A DNA stretch of 64,000 nucleotides from Bacteroides sp. M10 (GTDB taxonomy: Bacteria; Bacteroidota; Bacteroidia; Bacteroidales; Bacteroidaceae). The stretch lies in assembly GCF_014334015.1 (NCBI RefSeq), contig NZ_CP060488.1:6468501-6532500 (forward strand), read 5' to 3'. Shown one piece after another: positions 42,883 to 53,479 of this stretch (position 1 is the stretch's first letter; every line of letters begins with the position of its first letter). The notes under the pieces are model-generated. The model had not been told where the DNA came from and ran no database searches. It worked only from the letters and a program-made list of their open reading frames with translations. A program made the translations under genes and the position numbers.

Positions 42883-44268
42883 TTAATCACTCAATCGTTC
42901 GATGTGCAAAGTTTCTTTGCCTACTCCCTGCGAGACGTCGAAAGTCAGACGATAATAACCGGGAACGAAACCGTCTCCACTTGTTATTCCATTGGAAGCA
43001 GACAGTTCGATTCCATCCGTGTCGCCGGACAATGAACCTTCTTGCAGCAGCATGCCTTGATCTTTATTATCCCATTCCAAACCGCTGTAAATTTCGATTT
43101 CGAAGGATTCCCATTCATGAGTGTTACTCAAATACACAGTGGTCTGGTACTTCTGTTCACCGATTGGCACAATATATCCTAACTGTGATATGTCTTCCAA
43201 ATTCCAGCCTCCACTATTATATGCTTCATTCCAGACGGGTGCGCATGTAAATCCGTGTCCTATCAGCCAGAAGCAAGTGGGAGCCGTATCACCCATTCGT
43301 GCCACCCAGATATAATTGTATTTAGAAGAATAATAGATCTCCCAAGTTCCGGATTTGCGCAGGAAGGTAAACTTTCCATTGTCCGGATTATAGCTAAAGA
43401 AGTCGCGGTTGTAAGCGTGTTCCACATCTTCAAATCCACTCATTTCAAACTCTTCACCCTGCGTAAAGCTAATCTGTGCTCGGAAAAATCCCTCACTGGC
43501 TATCAACTCGGTTTCTTTAATTTTCAGGTTCTTTTGGTAGCCGACTACTCCCAATTCAAAAGTCATCACATTGAAAGTGATCTGTTCGACAAACCAATCC
43601 CGGTAATCAAAAGCAAAGCTGGGTCCCGACGCTTCAATAAGGACTGCCGTATTGCTTGCTTCGGCAGCTCCCCAGATCAGTTTTGCATCATCCAATGATG
43701 CTGCGGTAGAGATCTTTCCGGATAGTTCCATCGGATACCCCTCTTCCAAATCGGAAACTTCCGTTAGATACAGGTAAGGATTGTCCTCACTCCGGTTCAT
43801 TTCTACCACCTCACCGTTATAGTGAAGATAAAGCACTTCGGGAATCTGCGGACGGGTGATATGGAAATCAAATGTTTGAGTGACTTCACTACCTTCCACA
43901 TTAATGGCTGTCAGAATCACCTTCGCTTCCTGATTCTCTTCAAGTCCGGCTTCAAACGGGATATAAATCCCTTTTTCAACAATCGAGACATCAGTGCCTT
44001 TCGTACGGATCGACTGCGAACTGACCAAAGTTTCACCTGTCATCAATTTCACTTCCAGCGTAGACAAAGGAGTCTGCGGATCGTGAATCTTCACAGAAAA
44101 ATAAAGAGAATCGGCAGCAGGTGTCTGATCGGTAGTTGAGAATTGCAGTTCCGATATTTCGGGACACGAATATGGATACGTCACCCGGCCATCTTCTTCG
44201 CTGCATGAAGCCAGCCAACAAACAGTCAGCCCCAGCAGCCATAAAAACAGATTATTGTGTTTCATCAT
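42883..44268 (-). CDS. SusE/SusF-like surface glycan-binding lipoprotein
   Basis: This 461-aa protein has a lipobox (WLASCSEEDG, Cys near 22). It has Ig-like N-terminal modules (about 30-145) and later beta-rich modules with aromatic clusters (GTWEIYYSSKYNYIWVARMGD, EIYSGLEWDN) as in DUF5016/DUF5121-type proteins that take the SusE position after SusD. It probably binds the glycan at the surface. It lies 33 bases after SusD. Confidence 0.82.
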   Translation of the reverse strand: MMKHNNLFLWLLGLTVCWLASCSEEDGRVTYPYSCPEISELQFSTTDQTPAADSLYFSVKIHDPQTPLSTLEVKLMTGETLVSSQSIRTKGTDVSIVEKGIYIPFEAGLEENQEAKVILTAINVEGSEVTQTFDFHITRPQIPEVLYLHYNGEVVEMNRSEDNPYLYLTEVSDLEEGYPMELSGKISTAASLDDAKLIWGAAEASNTAVLIEASGPSFAFDYRDWFVEQITFNVMTFELGVVGYQKNLKIKETELIASEGFFRAQISFTQGEEFEMSGFEDVEHAYNRDFFSYNPDNGKFTFLRKSGTWEIYYSSKYNYIWVARMGDTAPTCFWLIGHGFTCAPVWNEAYNSGGWNLEDISQLGYIVPIGEQKYQTTVYLSNTHEWESFEIEIYSGLEWDNKDQGMLLQEGSLSGDTDGIELSASNGITSGDGFVPGYYRLTFDVSQGVGKETLHIERLSD

Positions 44269-44301
44269 TTTTTCTTTTAAAGTTTTACGTTCCTCTTTTC
44301 A

Positions 44302-45777
44302 TTAATAGCCTTCATTTTGAGTCAGATTGGTGTTCTTATCTTTCTCTCCTTGAGGAATCGGCCACAACTGCCGAAAAGCCTGCAAACCTGCAAACAGCAA
44401 TCTGCCGTCTTTGTCTTTATGCTTCTGCATCACTTCCAGCAAACGATTATTGCGTACCAGGTCGAACCAGCGCTGACCTTCCATATACAACTCTAATTGA
44501 CGTTCGTTCTCTACCGCCAGGCGTCCTCTGGCCTGCCCCATATTTTCATCTAAAGAAGAAGGAGCAAAACCGGCACGTTCTCTAATGCTGTTTACAATCC
44601 GGATGGCTTCCGGGGTGCGGTCCAACTCTACCAGTGCTTCGGCTTTCAACAGCAGTATATCTGCCAACCGCATCAAAATGATATTGGAAGTCTTCTCGCG
44701 AATCTTATAAGACAACGGATAACTGTCTGCCGGCCAATAAGTATCATAAGGCACTGATTTCCAAAGAATACTGGATGCATAACGGGTATCTTTCTCTTTG
44801 TCAAATTTAGCAACCAGATCATGAGTAGGTGTACAATAACGTCGCCAGGTTACTGATCCGTCATCTTCTTTCAGCAATACCCAGTAAGCCCAGTTGGGCG
44901 CATCGGAGGTGTAATAGACTTCAAAGATGCTTTCTGAAGAAAATTTCTTGTCGGGTTGCCACAACTCGTCAAAATTGCTGACCAGCGTATAGCCTTCTGC
45001 TATTACTTTGTCACAAGCCTCAACCACTTTGGTATAGTCGCGTGTTGATTTCTCCCCTCTCGTTGCTAGCACTTTGGCACGTAAAGCATAGGCTGCTCCC
45101 TTAGTTGCCTGGAAAATTCCTTTATTCTTGCTTACCAGGTAACGAATGGTATTTTCTTCATTCAGGTCGTCCAGAATCTGGTCATATATCTTATCTGTGG
45201 CAGAACGTTCCGGATACATCACCGGATACCATTTATCGAGGTTTTCGGCTGTAATGGTCGGAATCAAATCCAGCACCATCGGGGCATCACCCCATAAACG
45301 GACAATATCAAAATACGCCCATGCCCGCAAGAACTTGGCTTCTGCAATAACACGATTACGTTCTTCTGCTACGGTAGAAGTAGGATCCATCATCTTCGTA
45401 TTTTCAATTACACTGGTTGCAGTGCCCGCCATCGAATAATACTGTGACCAGACCAGTTCTACTTTATAATTGGTAGAGGTCAGTTTCAACAAATCAAACT
45501 CCTGTTCGGCCACACCATCTCCGCCGATATAACAATTATCGGACTGCACATCTCCAATGGTATAATTTTCCGACTGGAATATATCTGCTTTAAAACTCTC
45601 ATACGCACCCTGCAACTCGGCCTGTGCATCTGCCAGACTTCCATATTTAGACTCCTGATCTTCCGTTCCGGTACCTTCCTGCATAAAATCCGATTGCGGT
45701 TTCTCATCCAGGAAACTACTGCATGAAACGACTAATGTACAGAGTACGACATACGCTAACTTTATTATGTTTTTCAT
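44302..45777 (-). CDS. SusD/RagB-type lipoprotein, locus 3
   Basis: This 491-aa protein has a lipobox (LVVSCSSFLDEKPQSDF, Cys near 19). It has EAKFLRAWAYFDIVRLWGDAPMVL (about 145-170) and the C-terminal RLAVENERQLELYMEGQRWFDLVRNNRLLEVM, both classic SusD blocks. It binds glycan and closes the SusC barrel. It starts 11 bases after SusC. Confidence 0.95.
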   Translation of the reverse strand: MKNIIKLAYVVLCTLVVSCSSFLDEKPQSDFMQEGTGTEDQESKYGSLADAQAELQGAYESFKADIFQSENYTIGDVQSDNCYIGGDGVAEQEFDLLKLTSTNYKVELVWSQYYSMAGTATSVIENTKMMDPTSTVAEERNRVIAEAKFLRAWAYFDIVRLWGDAPMVLDLIPTITAENLDKWYPVMYPERSATDKIYDQILDDLNEENTIRYLVSKNKGIFQATKGAAYALRAKVLATRGEKSTRDYTKVVEACDKVIAEGYTLVSNFDELWQPDKKFSSESIFEVYYTSDAPNWAYWVLLKEDDGSVTWRRYCTPTHDLVAKFDKEKDTRYASSILWKSVPYDTYWPADSYPLSYKIREKTSNIILMRLADILLLKAEALVELDRTPEAIRIVNSIRERAGFAPSSLDENMGQARGRLAVENERQLELYMEGQRWFDLVRNNRLLEVMQKHKDKDGRLLFAGLQAFRQLWPIPQGEKDKNTNLTQNEGY

Positions 45778-45788
45778 TTTCGCAGCTA

Positions 45789-48700
45789 TTAAAATTCAAC
45801 ATTCAAACCAAAAATTACCGCCCTCGATTGAGGATAAGTACCATAGTCCACCCCTTGAGCAACGGAGTCTCCGCCAAAAGCATTTACTTCAGGATCGTAT
45901 CCTTTGTATTTTGTCAGTGTGAAGAGATTCTGTCCGGTGACGTAAGCCTGCAATCTGGACAGATGTATCTTATTCAACCATTTCTTAGGAAAATTATAGG
46001 ATAAAGTGACTGTTTTCAGGCGCAGATAAGATCCATCTTCTACAAAACGGGAGGAGTTATGATTATTCTCTGTATTACCAACGCGGGGGACATTGGTAAT
46101 CATACCCGGTCGTTTCCAACGATCCAACACACGAACCGACTGATTTCTAAAGTCTGTCATGCCTTCCATATCAATACGCGATGCGTTAAAAATCTTATTG
46201 CCCTGACTTCCCTGCAAGAATACAGACAGGTCGAAACCGGCATACGAGAATGTATTCGTCATACCGTAAATGAACTTGGGTTGGGCATTTCCCAAAGTAG
46301 TGCGATCTTCCGGATCGATAAAACCGTTACCATTCAAGTCACGATAGATAATATCTCCGGTTTCCGGATCAACGCCTTCTGATATGTAACCAAAGAATGT
46401 GCCTAACGGAAGACCTTCTTTCAGGATGACGGCTTTCTCCTTGGATTCGTACATTTCAGCATAATAATAGACTTTATTCAAACCGAGCTTCGTCAGCTTA
46501 TTCCGGTTGAAAGATATATTGAAATCAGTATTCCACTGAAAGTTGCCTTTAAAATTCTGGGAAGAGAGAGTGAACTCCATACCTTTATTCACCATCTCAC
46601 CGTCGTTTCTTGTCACACTGCTCGGCACCACATTCTCCGGCAGGCTGACTGTCAATAGTAAATCGGTGGTCTTTTTGTAGTAAGCATCTACTGAGAAGGA
46701 TAAGCGGGAATCAAACATGGTCAGGTCGAGTCCCAGATTCCATTGGCTTGTTTTTTCCCAGGTCAGTTCTTTATTGGCTGCCGAGCCGGGTTTAATGGCA
46801 AGTCCCGGATATAAGTTTCCCTCCGAAACGGGCAGTTTACTGACGCTCATGGAAGCCATGTAAGCGTAGTTTCCAAAACCGCCTTGGTTACCATTCATAC
46901 CCCATCCGGCACGTAATTTCAGGTCGGTAACAATGTCTTGCAAAGGTTGCATGAACTTTTCGCCTGAAATTCTCCAACCTGCGGAAACAGAAGGGAAAGT
47001 ACCCCAACGATGTCCCGGGGCAAAACGAGAAGAACCGTCTGCACGGAAGTTAACCGTCAGCAAATAACGGCTGTCGTAATTGTAGGCTACACGCCCCAGA
47101 AAAGAGGCCAGCGTCCATGCGGAAGCAGAAGAACCGCAAGCATCCTTATCCAGTTGATTGGCGGCACTGATGGAATGAATATCGGGATAAGACTCTGCCA
47201 GGTCGAAACCTGCCATCCACGAACCGTTATATTGTGCACGCTGCTGGGTAGCCCCTCCCAAAATAGAAAGGTTATGTTTATTGAATGAACAATCATAGGT
47301 CAGCAAGTTTTCAAAAAGCCATTCGAAGTTTCGTGAGAAACTCTCTTCCACACGTCCTTTTGTACCCCGTCCGTCCGAAGTTGAAATCGGGTCCAGATAG
47401 TAGTCCCAATGTTCATTGGTCAGTTCAATGCCAAAAGTGGTTTTAAACTTCAGTCCTTTGAGTATGTCAACCGTGAAGCCGAGTGAGCCATTTATATGGT
47501 CTGTATTCGTGTTACTGTCTGCGGCATTGGCAGCCAGCGGATTCAGAATACGTGCACCGTAAGCCTGTTCATCATATTCGTTCGGATCATACGGATTCCG
47601 CTTCTGCATAAACGGAGGAGTATTCACAACGGATAAGATGGAACCGGCACGCAAAGAACTGCGGCTTTCGTTCACCCATTGTCCGCCTGTATGCGAATAT
47701 GCAAAATTGAGTGCCATCTTTAACCATTTGGTCTGCTCACTATCCAGGTTTGCACGGAAATTATACCGATTGAAATGTGCTTTCTCCACAATACCCTGTT
47801 CGTCGGAATAACCTCCGGAAACAAAATATTGCAGTTTCTCGGTTCCATTTGCCACAGACAACTGATAGTTCTGATTGACACCCGTACCGAAGAATAAATC
47901 AGTCCAGTCCACATAGCGCGTTTCACTTTCGGGGATATTGGGGGCAACATCCGAAACTGCTTTCAAGTCTTTCATCAAGTCTTTATATTGCTCCGTATTC
48001 AACGCATCTATTTTTTTCCCTAATTTAGAGAAACCCACATAAGCACTCATTTTCACTTGTGGTGCACCGATCTTTCCTCTTTTAGTTGTAATCAGCACTA
48101 CTCCGTTTGCCGCACGTGCTCCGTAAATAGCTGCCGATGAGGCATCTTTCAAGATTTGCATGCTTTCAATATCATTCGGACTGATATTCGATATGTCATC
48201 CGACGGCAAACCGTCCACCACATACAGCGGTTCATTGGATGCCTGTACCGAAGTGGCTCCTCTCACCCGGATTGTCACTCCGGAACCCGGCATACCCGAC
48301 GGCTGTACAACCTGAATACCGGCTGCCTTTCCCTGAATAGCCTGTGCAGCTGTCATGATCGGACGTTCTTCAATATCTGCCGTGGAAACAACAGATACTG
48401 CAGTGGTAATATCTTTCCGTTTCATAGAGCCGTATCCCACTACAACTACCTCTTCCAATACCTGCGAATCTTCACTCAATGACACATTGTATACATTCTG
48501 CTTATTGACTGTATGAGATTGGGAGACATAACCGATATAGGAAAAGCTGACCTTTGCCCCCACAGGAGCCTCCAAAGAGAAACGACCGTCTATATCAGTA
48601 GCAGTTCCAATATTCTCTCCTTCCACTCTCACTGTGACACCAATCAAAGGTTCTCCCCTCCGGTCGGCCACAACACCGGTGATTGTTTTCTTATCGCCTT

Positions 48701-49031
48701 TCTGGGGGGCGTTCTGTTCACTTTTCAGAGTAAGCACCACTTGCTTACCCGATTCTATTTTATAACTAATAGATGATCCTTTAAAAACTTTTTCTAAAAC
48801 CGCATCAATACTTTCATTGTTCACTGTCAATGAAATTCTTTGATCCAATCCGGGAAGCTTATCCGTATAAAAGAAGCTGTAATCGGCCTTCTTTTCAATC
48901 ACTCGTATCGTCTGGCGTATCGTCTGATTCTTCACGGAGAAAGTGATCTGTGCACTTGCCTCTTGAGACACAAACAACAAGATACAACTGAACATAACAA
49001 GCCTGAATATGATATGTAATTGTTTTCTCAT
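45789..49031 (-). CDS. SusC/RagA TonB-dependent transporter with STN signalling domain, locus 3
   Basis: This 1080-aa protein has a signal peptide (about 1-27), then the STN domain (ITFSVKNQTIRQTIRVIEKKADYSFFYTDKLPG, through VVLTLKSEQ, about 29-105), a carboxypeptidase-like domain (ITGVVADRRGEPLIGVTVRVEG), plug (LEEVVVVGYGSMKRKDITTAVSVV and MQILKDASSAAIYGARAANGVVLITTKRG) and barrel ending in AVIFGLNVEF. The STN domain contacts the FecR anti-sigma factor encoded upstream, so substrate uptake signals the ECF sigma factor to raise transcription of this operon. Confidence 0.96.
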   Translation of the reverse strand: MRKQLHIIFRLVMFSCILLFVSQEASAQITFSVKNQTIRQTIRVIEKKADYSFFYTDKLPGLDQRISLTVNNESIDAVLEKVFKGSSISYKIESGKQVVLTLKSEQNAPQKGDKKTITGVVADRRGEPLIGVTVRVEGENIGTATDIDGRFSLEAPVGAKVSFSYIGYVSQSHTVNKQNVYNVSLSEDSQVLEEVVVVGYGSMKRKDITTAVSVVSTADIEERPIMTAAQAIQGKAAGIQVVQPSGMPGSGVTIRVRGATSVQASNEPLYVVDGLPSDDISNISPNDIESMQILKDASSAAIYGARAANGVVLITTKRGKIGAPQVKMSAYVGFSKLGKKIDALNTEQYKDLMKDLKAVSDVAPNIPESETRYVDWTDLFFGTGVNQNYQLSVANGTEKLQYFVSGGYSDEQGIVEKAHFNRYNFRANLDSEQTKWLKMALNFAYSHTGGQWVNESRSSLRAGSILSVVNTPPFMQKRNPYDPNEYDEQAYGARILNPLAANAADSNTNTDHINGSLGFTVDILKGLKFKTTFGIELTNEHWDYYLDPISTSDGRGTKGRVEESFSRNFEWLFENLLTYDCSFNKHNLSILGGATQQRAQYNGSWMAGFDLAESYPDIHSISAANQLDKDACGSSASAWTLASFLGRVAYNYDSRYLLTVNFRADGSSRFAPGHRWGTFPSVSAGWRISGEKFMQPLQDIVTDLKLRAGWGMNGNQGGFGNYAYMASMSVSKLPVSEGNLYPGLAIKPGSAANKELTWEKTSQWNLGLDLTMFDSRLSFSVDAYYKKTTDLLLTVSLPENVVPSSVTRNDGEMVNKGMEFTLSSQNFKGNFQWNTDFNISFNRNKLTKLGLNKVYYYAEMYESKEKAVILKEGLPLGTFFGYISEGVDPETGDIIYRDLNGNGFIDPEDRTTLGNAQPKFIYGMTNTFSYAGFDLSVFLQGSQGNKIFNASRIDMEGMTDFRNQSVRVLDRWKRPGMITNVPRVGNTENNHNSSRFVEDGSYLRLKTVTLSYNFPKKWLNKIHLSRLQAYVTGQNLFTLTKYKGYDPEVNAFGGDSVAQGVDYGTYPQSRAVIFGLNVEF

Positions 49032-49258
49032 TAGTAATTAGCTTTAAATTCTTTAAAATATAAGTCTGAAAATTAGACTTTTTATTATCTTTGTGAAATC
49101 GTGAAGCAAAAAGGATTCTCTTTCCCTTATCCACATAAGGAAAATTTCTTTTTTACTATCATGTATAAACCGTATTTGATTTCGGGGTGGAATTATGCTG
49201 CTACATGATTCTACCCTCTTTATTTTATTATGAGGTGTCTTCCATAAATTGTCTTTTT
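49032..49258. other. 227-bp gap between fecR and SusC of locus 3
   Basis: The ECF-dependent SusC promoter must lie here on the minus strand; I cannot define its boxes. A short hairpin AAGTCT/AGACTT lies at 49063-49080 in the SusC leader. On the plus strand TATCTTTG (49086-49093) matches a -7 element and could start a divergent or antisense RNA, the place where PUL-silencing sRNAs are known in Bacteroides. No -33 box is visible. Confidence 0.4.
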
Positions 49259-50254
49259 TTAGTTAATACTACTTCCTATTCTCACCGTATCTCCTTCTAA
49301 CTCATAAGTTAAAGGATAAGTAAGGCTTATAATGTAAAATACATTATGCAAACTGCTGTTCCGAATGGTTCCGGAAAATAGCACGTTCTTCAGTTTCTCG
49401 GAGTCAAACACGACTTTCACTCCGTACATCCGCTCCAGCGTAGTCGCGATCTCCGCTAAAGATGATGAATTAAAAATCAACATATTGTTCCGCCAAAAGT
49501 CAATTTCACGCATATCCGAAATTGCCGATTTAGTAAATGTCTGCTTGTTCTTATGGTATTCTACCTTTTCCCCGGGTTTCAACAAGGTAGCATCCGTTTT
49601 ATTAGAAACCCTGACACTTCCTTCTGCCAGCAGTGTCGTGACGGAATGATCGTCACGATAGCCTTTCACATCGAAGGTAGTTCCTAACGCTTCTATCTCC
49701 AGATCATTACAACAGACGATAAAACGTTTTTCTTTGTTTTTCGCCACCTCGAAATAGGCTTCTCCGTCCAAATAGATTTTCCGGTCGGATTTATTATACT
49801 CCGCATCATAAGAAAGATGAGTGGCCGAATTTAACCAGACTTTTGTTCCATCGGGCAAAGTCAGATTCGCTTTCTGTCCATAATCTACGGCCATCATGAA
49901 AGGGTCTTGTGATACCTTATTTATATGTTCTACCCCAAAGTAAGTGGCCAGTCCCAAACAAACCGGTAATAAGATGGTGGCTGCCACCTTATATATAATA
50001 GGTTGCCAGCGCCGTTTCTTCGGAGACAGGATCTTGGACTCATCCAAATTCCTCTGCAGATGATTCCACATTTCTTCTTCCATCGTTTTATCAATTTCAA
50101 CGGCGGCTTCTTTCCACATTTGCTCGCAAAGCAGATTAAACTCATCACGAATTCCGGGTTTGCGAATCCATTCAATAAGTATCCTTCTTTCTTCAGAAGA
50201 GGCCTCCTTCTTGAAGAATTTTTCCAATAGTACTATGTAATCGTGTTGCTCCAT
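49259..50254 (-). CDS. FecR-family anti-sigma factor
   Basis: This 331-aa inner-membrane protein has a cytoplasmic N-terminal sigma-binding region (about 1-80), one membrane helix (AATILLPVCLGLATYFGV, about 90-108) and a periplasmic FecR domain (DYGQKANLTLPDGTKVWLNSATHLSY, then YFEVAKNKEKRFIV) with a C-terminal STN-like DUF4974 region (NNMLIFNSSSLAEIATTLERMYGVKVVFDS). It holds the ECF sigma factor until SusC signals. It is encoded 97 bases after the sigma gene. Confidence 0.95.
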   Translation of the reverse strand: MEQHDYIVLLEKFFKKEASSEERRILIEWIRKPGIRDEFNLLCEQMWKEAAVEIDKTMEEEMWNHLQRNLDESKILSPKKRRWQPIIYKVAATILLPVCLGLATYFGVEHINKVSQDPFMMAVDYGQKANLTLPDGTKVWLNSATHLSYDAEYNKSDRKIYLDGEAYFEVAKNKEKRFIVCCNDLEIEALGTTFDVKGYRDDHSVTTLLAEGSVRVSNKTDATLLKPGEKVEYHKNKQTFTKSAISDMREIDFWRNNMLIFNSSSLAEIATTLERMYGVKVVFDSEKLKNVLFSGTIRNSSLHNVFYIISLTYPLTYELEGDTVRIGSSIN

Positions 50255-50351
50255 AATTTTCCTGTTCTATTTATACTAGTCTTGAGAGACAGAAAAGGAC
50301 TACAAAGAAATCGAAATAATTCAGATATTAACTTTTATTAAAGTTTATGCA

Positions 50352-50918
50352 TTAGATATCATGCAAGAAGAGAGAGACTGAAAAGGCAATTATTCCCAGT
50401 TTGTCACGTAAGAAATCCAAAGAACGGTGTACCTGCGTGGCAACAGTCTTTTCCGAGATATTCAGCTGGTCAGCTATCTCACGATAGTTCAACCCTGATT
50501 TCCAGTAAAGCATAAAAACTTCCCGGCGAGCTGGAGGCAGTTCTTCTAAAAGTTTCAGGATATATTCTTCCAAAAACAAATAATCCAGTTCTTCATCCAT
50601 CTCTACGGATTCGTCAGATGACTCATTCGAAAGCTTGTCTACATAATTTTGAAGCAGGAGTTCGCGCCTTACATAATGATATACCATATTTTGGGATATT
50701 TTAAAAAGATAGCCGTCAAAATTCCCTTCCAGATCAATATTAAGCCGCCTCTCCCAGATATGGAGAAAAATATCTTGTGTGATATCTTTCGCCACCCCGG
50801 CATTGCTCACCATAGAAAGGACAAAATTATAAATGCGCGCATTGTATCCACGATACAATGCTTCAAAAGCATTTTTATTTCCTTCCTTCAATAATTGAAG
50901 TTGCTGGGTGGTAATCAT
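50352..50918 (-). CDS. ECF-type RNA polymerase sigma factor
   Basis: This 188-aa protein has sigma region 2 (YNARIYNFVLSMVSNAGVAKDITQDIFLHIWERR, about 25-60) and region 4 (LEELPPARREVFMLYWKSGLNYREIADQLNISEKTVATQVHRSLDFLR, about 120-172). It directs transcription of the locus 3 operon under FecR control. It is first in the sigma-fecR pair and probably has its own promoter in 50919-51140. Confidence 0.95.
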   Translation of the reverse strand: MITTQQLQLLKEGNKNAFEALYRGYNARIYNFVLSMVSNAGVAKDITQDIFLHIWERRLNIDLEGNFDGYLFKISQNMVYHYVRRELLLQNYVDKLSNESSDESVEMDEELDYLFLEEYILKLLEELPPARREVFMLYWKSGLNYREIADQLNISEKTVATQVHRSLDFLRDKLGIIAFSVSLFLHDI

Positions 50919-51140
50919 TATAAAATAAGGTTAAATCATATATCGATTCAAAAATAGCGAAATAACTAAAGCCAACAACCAAAGCACTTGTTAAAATTTC
51001 AATAAATCAATATCATAGCATTTAAAAGGGTATAGAATACAAAAACACATCCTTGACATATCATATCATAATTTCAGCCATTTTGCTATAAAATTAATAG
51101 AAATTATTAATCAACAGCTACAATTTCGAACTTTTATTCC

Positions 51141-51148
51141 TACATTTG
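51141..51148 (+). promoter_or_regulatory. Possible -7 element of the malic enzyme gene
   Basis: TACATTTG matches TAnnTTTG and lies 39 bases before the chosen ATG; no -33 TTTG is seen. Confidence 0.45.
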
Positions 51149-51187
51149 CGGTCAAATGATAACTTATTAACAAATTTCATAAATACC

Positions 51188-53479
51188 ATGGCTAAAATAA
51201 CGAAAGAAGCCGCTTTGCTCTATCATTCACAGGGCAAACCCGGTAAGATTGAGGTAGTGCCTACCAAACCTTATAGTACACAAACTGACTTATCACTCGC
51301 ATATTCTCCCGGTGTAGCAGAACCTTGTCTCGAAATTGAGAAGAATCCGCAGGATGCATATAAATATACGGCTAAAGGCAATCTGGTGGCCGTTATTTCC
51401 AACGGTACAGCCGTACTCGGACTGGGTGATATCGGTGCATTGAGCGGTAAACCTGTAATGGAAGGTAAAGGTCTGCTTTTCAAAATTTACGCGGGCATCG
51501 ACGTTTTCGACATCGAAGTGGATGAAAAAGATCCGGAGAAATTCATTGCTGCAGTAAAGGCTATTGCTCCTACTTTCGGAGGTATCAACCTGGAAGACAT
51601 CAAAGCTCCCGAATGTTTTGAAATCGAACGTCGCCTGAAAGAAGAACTGGATATACCTGTCATGCACGACGACCAGCACGGTACTGCTATTATCTCTAGC
51701 GCCGGTTTGGTGAATGCCCTGCAAGTGGCCGGAAAGAAAATCGAAGATGTAAAAATCGTTGTGAATGGTGCAGGTGCATCTGCCGTATCTTGTACTAAAT
51801 TGTATGTGTCACTGGGTGCACGTCTCGAAAACATCGTCATGCTGGATAGTAAAGGTGTTATCAGCAAAGCGCGCACGGATCTAAATGAACAGAAAAGATA
51901 TTTTGCAACCGACCGCACGGATATTCACACGTTGGAAGAAGCCATCAAAGGTGCAGATGTATTCCTCGGCCTGTCGAAAGGAAATGTGTTAAGCCAGGAT
52001 ATGGTACGCAGCATGGCTCCGATGCCGATCGTGTTCGCATTGGCTAACCCGACACCGGAAATCTCTTACGAAGATGCCATGGCAGCACGTCCCGACGTAC
52101 TGATGGCTACCGGACGTTCCGACTATCCGAACCAGATTAATAATGTAATCGGTTTCCCGTATATCTTCCGCGGTGCTTTGGACACTCAAGCAAAGGCAAT
52201 TAACGAAGAAATGAAGATTGCAGCCGTACACGCTATCGCTAACCTGGCAAAACAGCCGGTACCCGATGTAGTCAATGCGGCATACCACGTGAACAACCTC
52301 TCTTTCGGTGCGGAATACTTTATCCCGAAACCGGTAGATCCACGCCTCATCACTGAAGTTTCCTGTGCAGTGGCAAAAGCTGCTATGGAAAGCGGAGTGG
52401 CTCGCACAGAAATCAAAGACTGGGATGCTTACTGTGTTCACCTGCGCGAATTGATGGGTTATGAATCCAAGCTGACCCGCCAACTGTATGATACGGCTCG
52501 CCGTTCACCGCAACGTGTCGTATTTGCCGAAGGTATCCATCCAAATATGCTGAAAGCTGCCGTTGAAGCGAAAGCCGAAGGTATCTGTCATCCTATCTTA
52601 TTAGGAAATGACGAAGCTATCGGAAAACTGGCAGAAGAAATGGATCTTAGCCTGGAAGGTATTGAAATCGTCAATCTCCGTCACCCGGACGAATCGGACC
52701 GCCGCGAACGTTACTCACGCATTCTTGCAGAAAAACGTGCACGCGAAGGCTTTACTTATGAAGAAGCCAACGATAAAATGTTCGAACGCAACTACTTCGG
52801 TATGATGATGGTGGAAACAGGAGATGCGGATGCTTTCATCACCGGACTTTATACAAGATATAGCAATACGATCAAAGTGGCCAAAGAAGTTATCGGCATC
52901 CAACCGGGCTTCAAACACTTCGGAACAATGCATATCCTGAACTCCAAGAAAGGTACTTACTTCCTGGCAGACACACTGATTAACCGCCACCCGGATACGG
53001 AAACATTGATTGACATCGCCAAACTGTCTGATAAAACAGTTCGCTTCTTCAATCACACACCGGTTATCTCAATGTTGTCATACTCCAACTTCGGTGCTGA
53101 TACTGCAGGTAGCCCTGTGAAAGTGCACGAAGCTGTTACCCACATGCAGGAAGAATATCCGGAACTGGCTATCGACGGTGAAATGCAGGTAAACTTTGCC
53201 ATGAACCGCGAATTGCGTGATACCAAATATCCGTTTACCCGCCTGAAAGGAAAAGATGTAAATACATTGATTTTCCCGAACTTGAGTTCAGCAAACGCCG
53301 GTTACAAACTGTTGCAGGCAATGGACCCGGATACGGAATTCATCGGCCCTATCCAGATGGGATTGAACAAACCTATTCATTTCACCGATTTCGAAAGCTC
53401 TGTCCGCGACATTGTCAATATCACAGCTGTAGCCGTGATCGACGCCATCGTTGACAAAAAGAAAAGAGGAGGTAAATGA
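51188..53479 (+). CDS. maeB: NADP-dependent malic enzyme with phosphotransacetylase-like domain
   Basis: This 763-aa enzyme decarboxylates malate to pyruvate. The malic N-domain (about 1-160) includes [14 protein letters not shown]; the NAD(P) domain has [12 protein letters not shown] (about 190-202); the C-terminal 330 residues are a phosphotransacetylase-like domain ([23 protein letters not shown] onward), as in MaeB, where it is regulatory rather than catalytic. I start at ATG 51188 ([13 protein letters not shown]), the family's usual beginning; an in-frame ATG at 51146 would add 14 non-conserved residues and overlaps the -7 box. The stop overlaps the next small gene by 4 bases. Confidence 0.95.
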   Translation: MAKITKEAALLYHSQGKPGKIEVVPTKPYSTQTDLSLAYSPGVAEPCLEIEKNPQDAYKYTAKGNLVAVISNGTAVLGLGDIGALSGKPVMEGKGLLFKIYAGIDVFDIEVDEKDPEKFIAAVKAIAPTFGGINLEDIKAPECFEIERRLKEELDIPVMHDDQHGTAIISSAGLVNALQVAGKKIEDVKIVVNGAGASAVSCTKLYVSLGARLENIVMLDSKGVISKARTDLNEQKRYFATDRTDIHTLEEAIKGADVFLGLSKGNVLSQDMVRSMAPMPIVFALANPTPEISYEDAMAARPDVLMATGRSDYPNQINNVIGFPYIFRGALDTQAKAINEEMKIAAVHAIANLAKQPVPDVVNAAYHVNNLSFGAEYFIPKPVDPRLITEVSCAVAKAAMESGVARTEIKDWDAYCVHLRELMGYESKLTRQLYDTARRSPQRVVFAEGIHPNMLKAAVEAKAEGICHPILLGNDEAIGKLAEEMDLSLEGIEIVNLRHPDESDRRERYSRILAEKRAREGFTYEEANDKMFERNYFGMMMVETGDADAFITGLYTRYSNTIKVAKEVIGIQPGFKHFGTMHILNSKKGTYFLADTLINRHPDTETLIDIAKLSDKTVRFFNHTPVISMLSYSNFGADTAGSPVKVHEAVTHMQEEYPELAIDGEMQVNFAMNRELRDTKYPFTRLKGKDVNTLIFPNLSSANAGYKLLQAMDPDTEFIGPIQMGLNKPIHFTDFESSVRDIVNITAVAVIDAIVDKKKRGGK

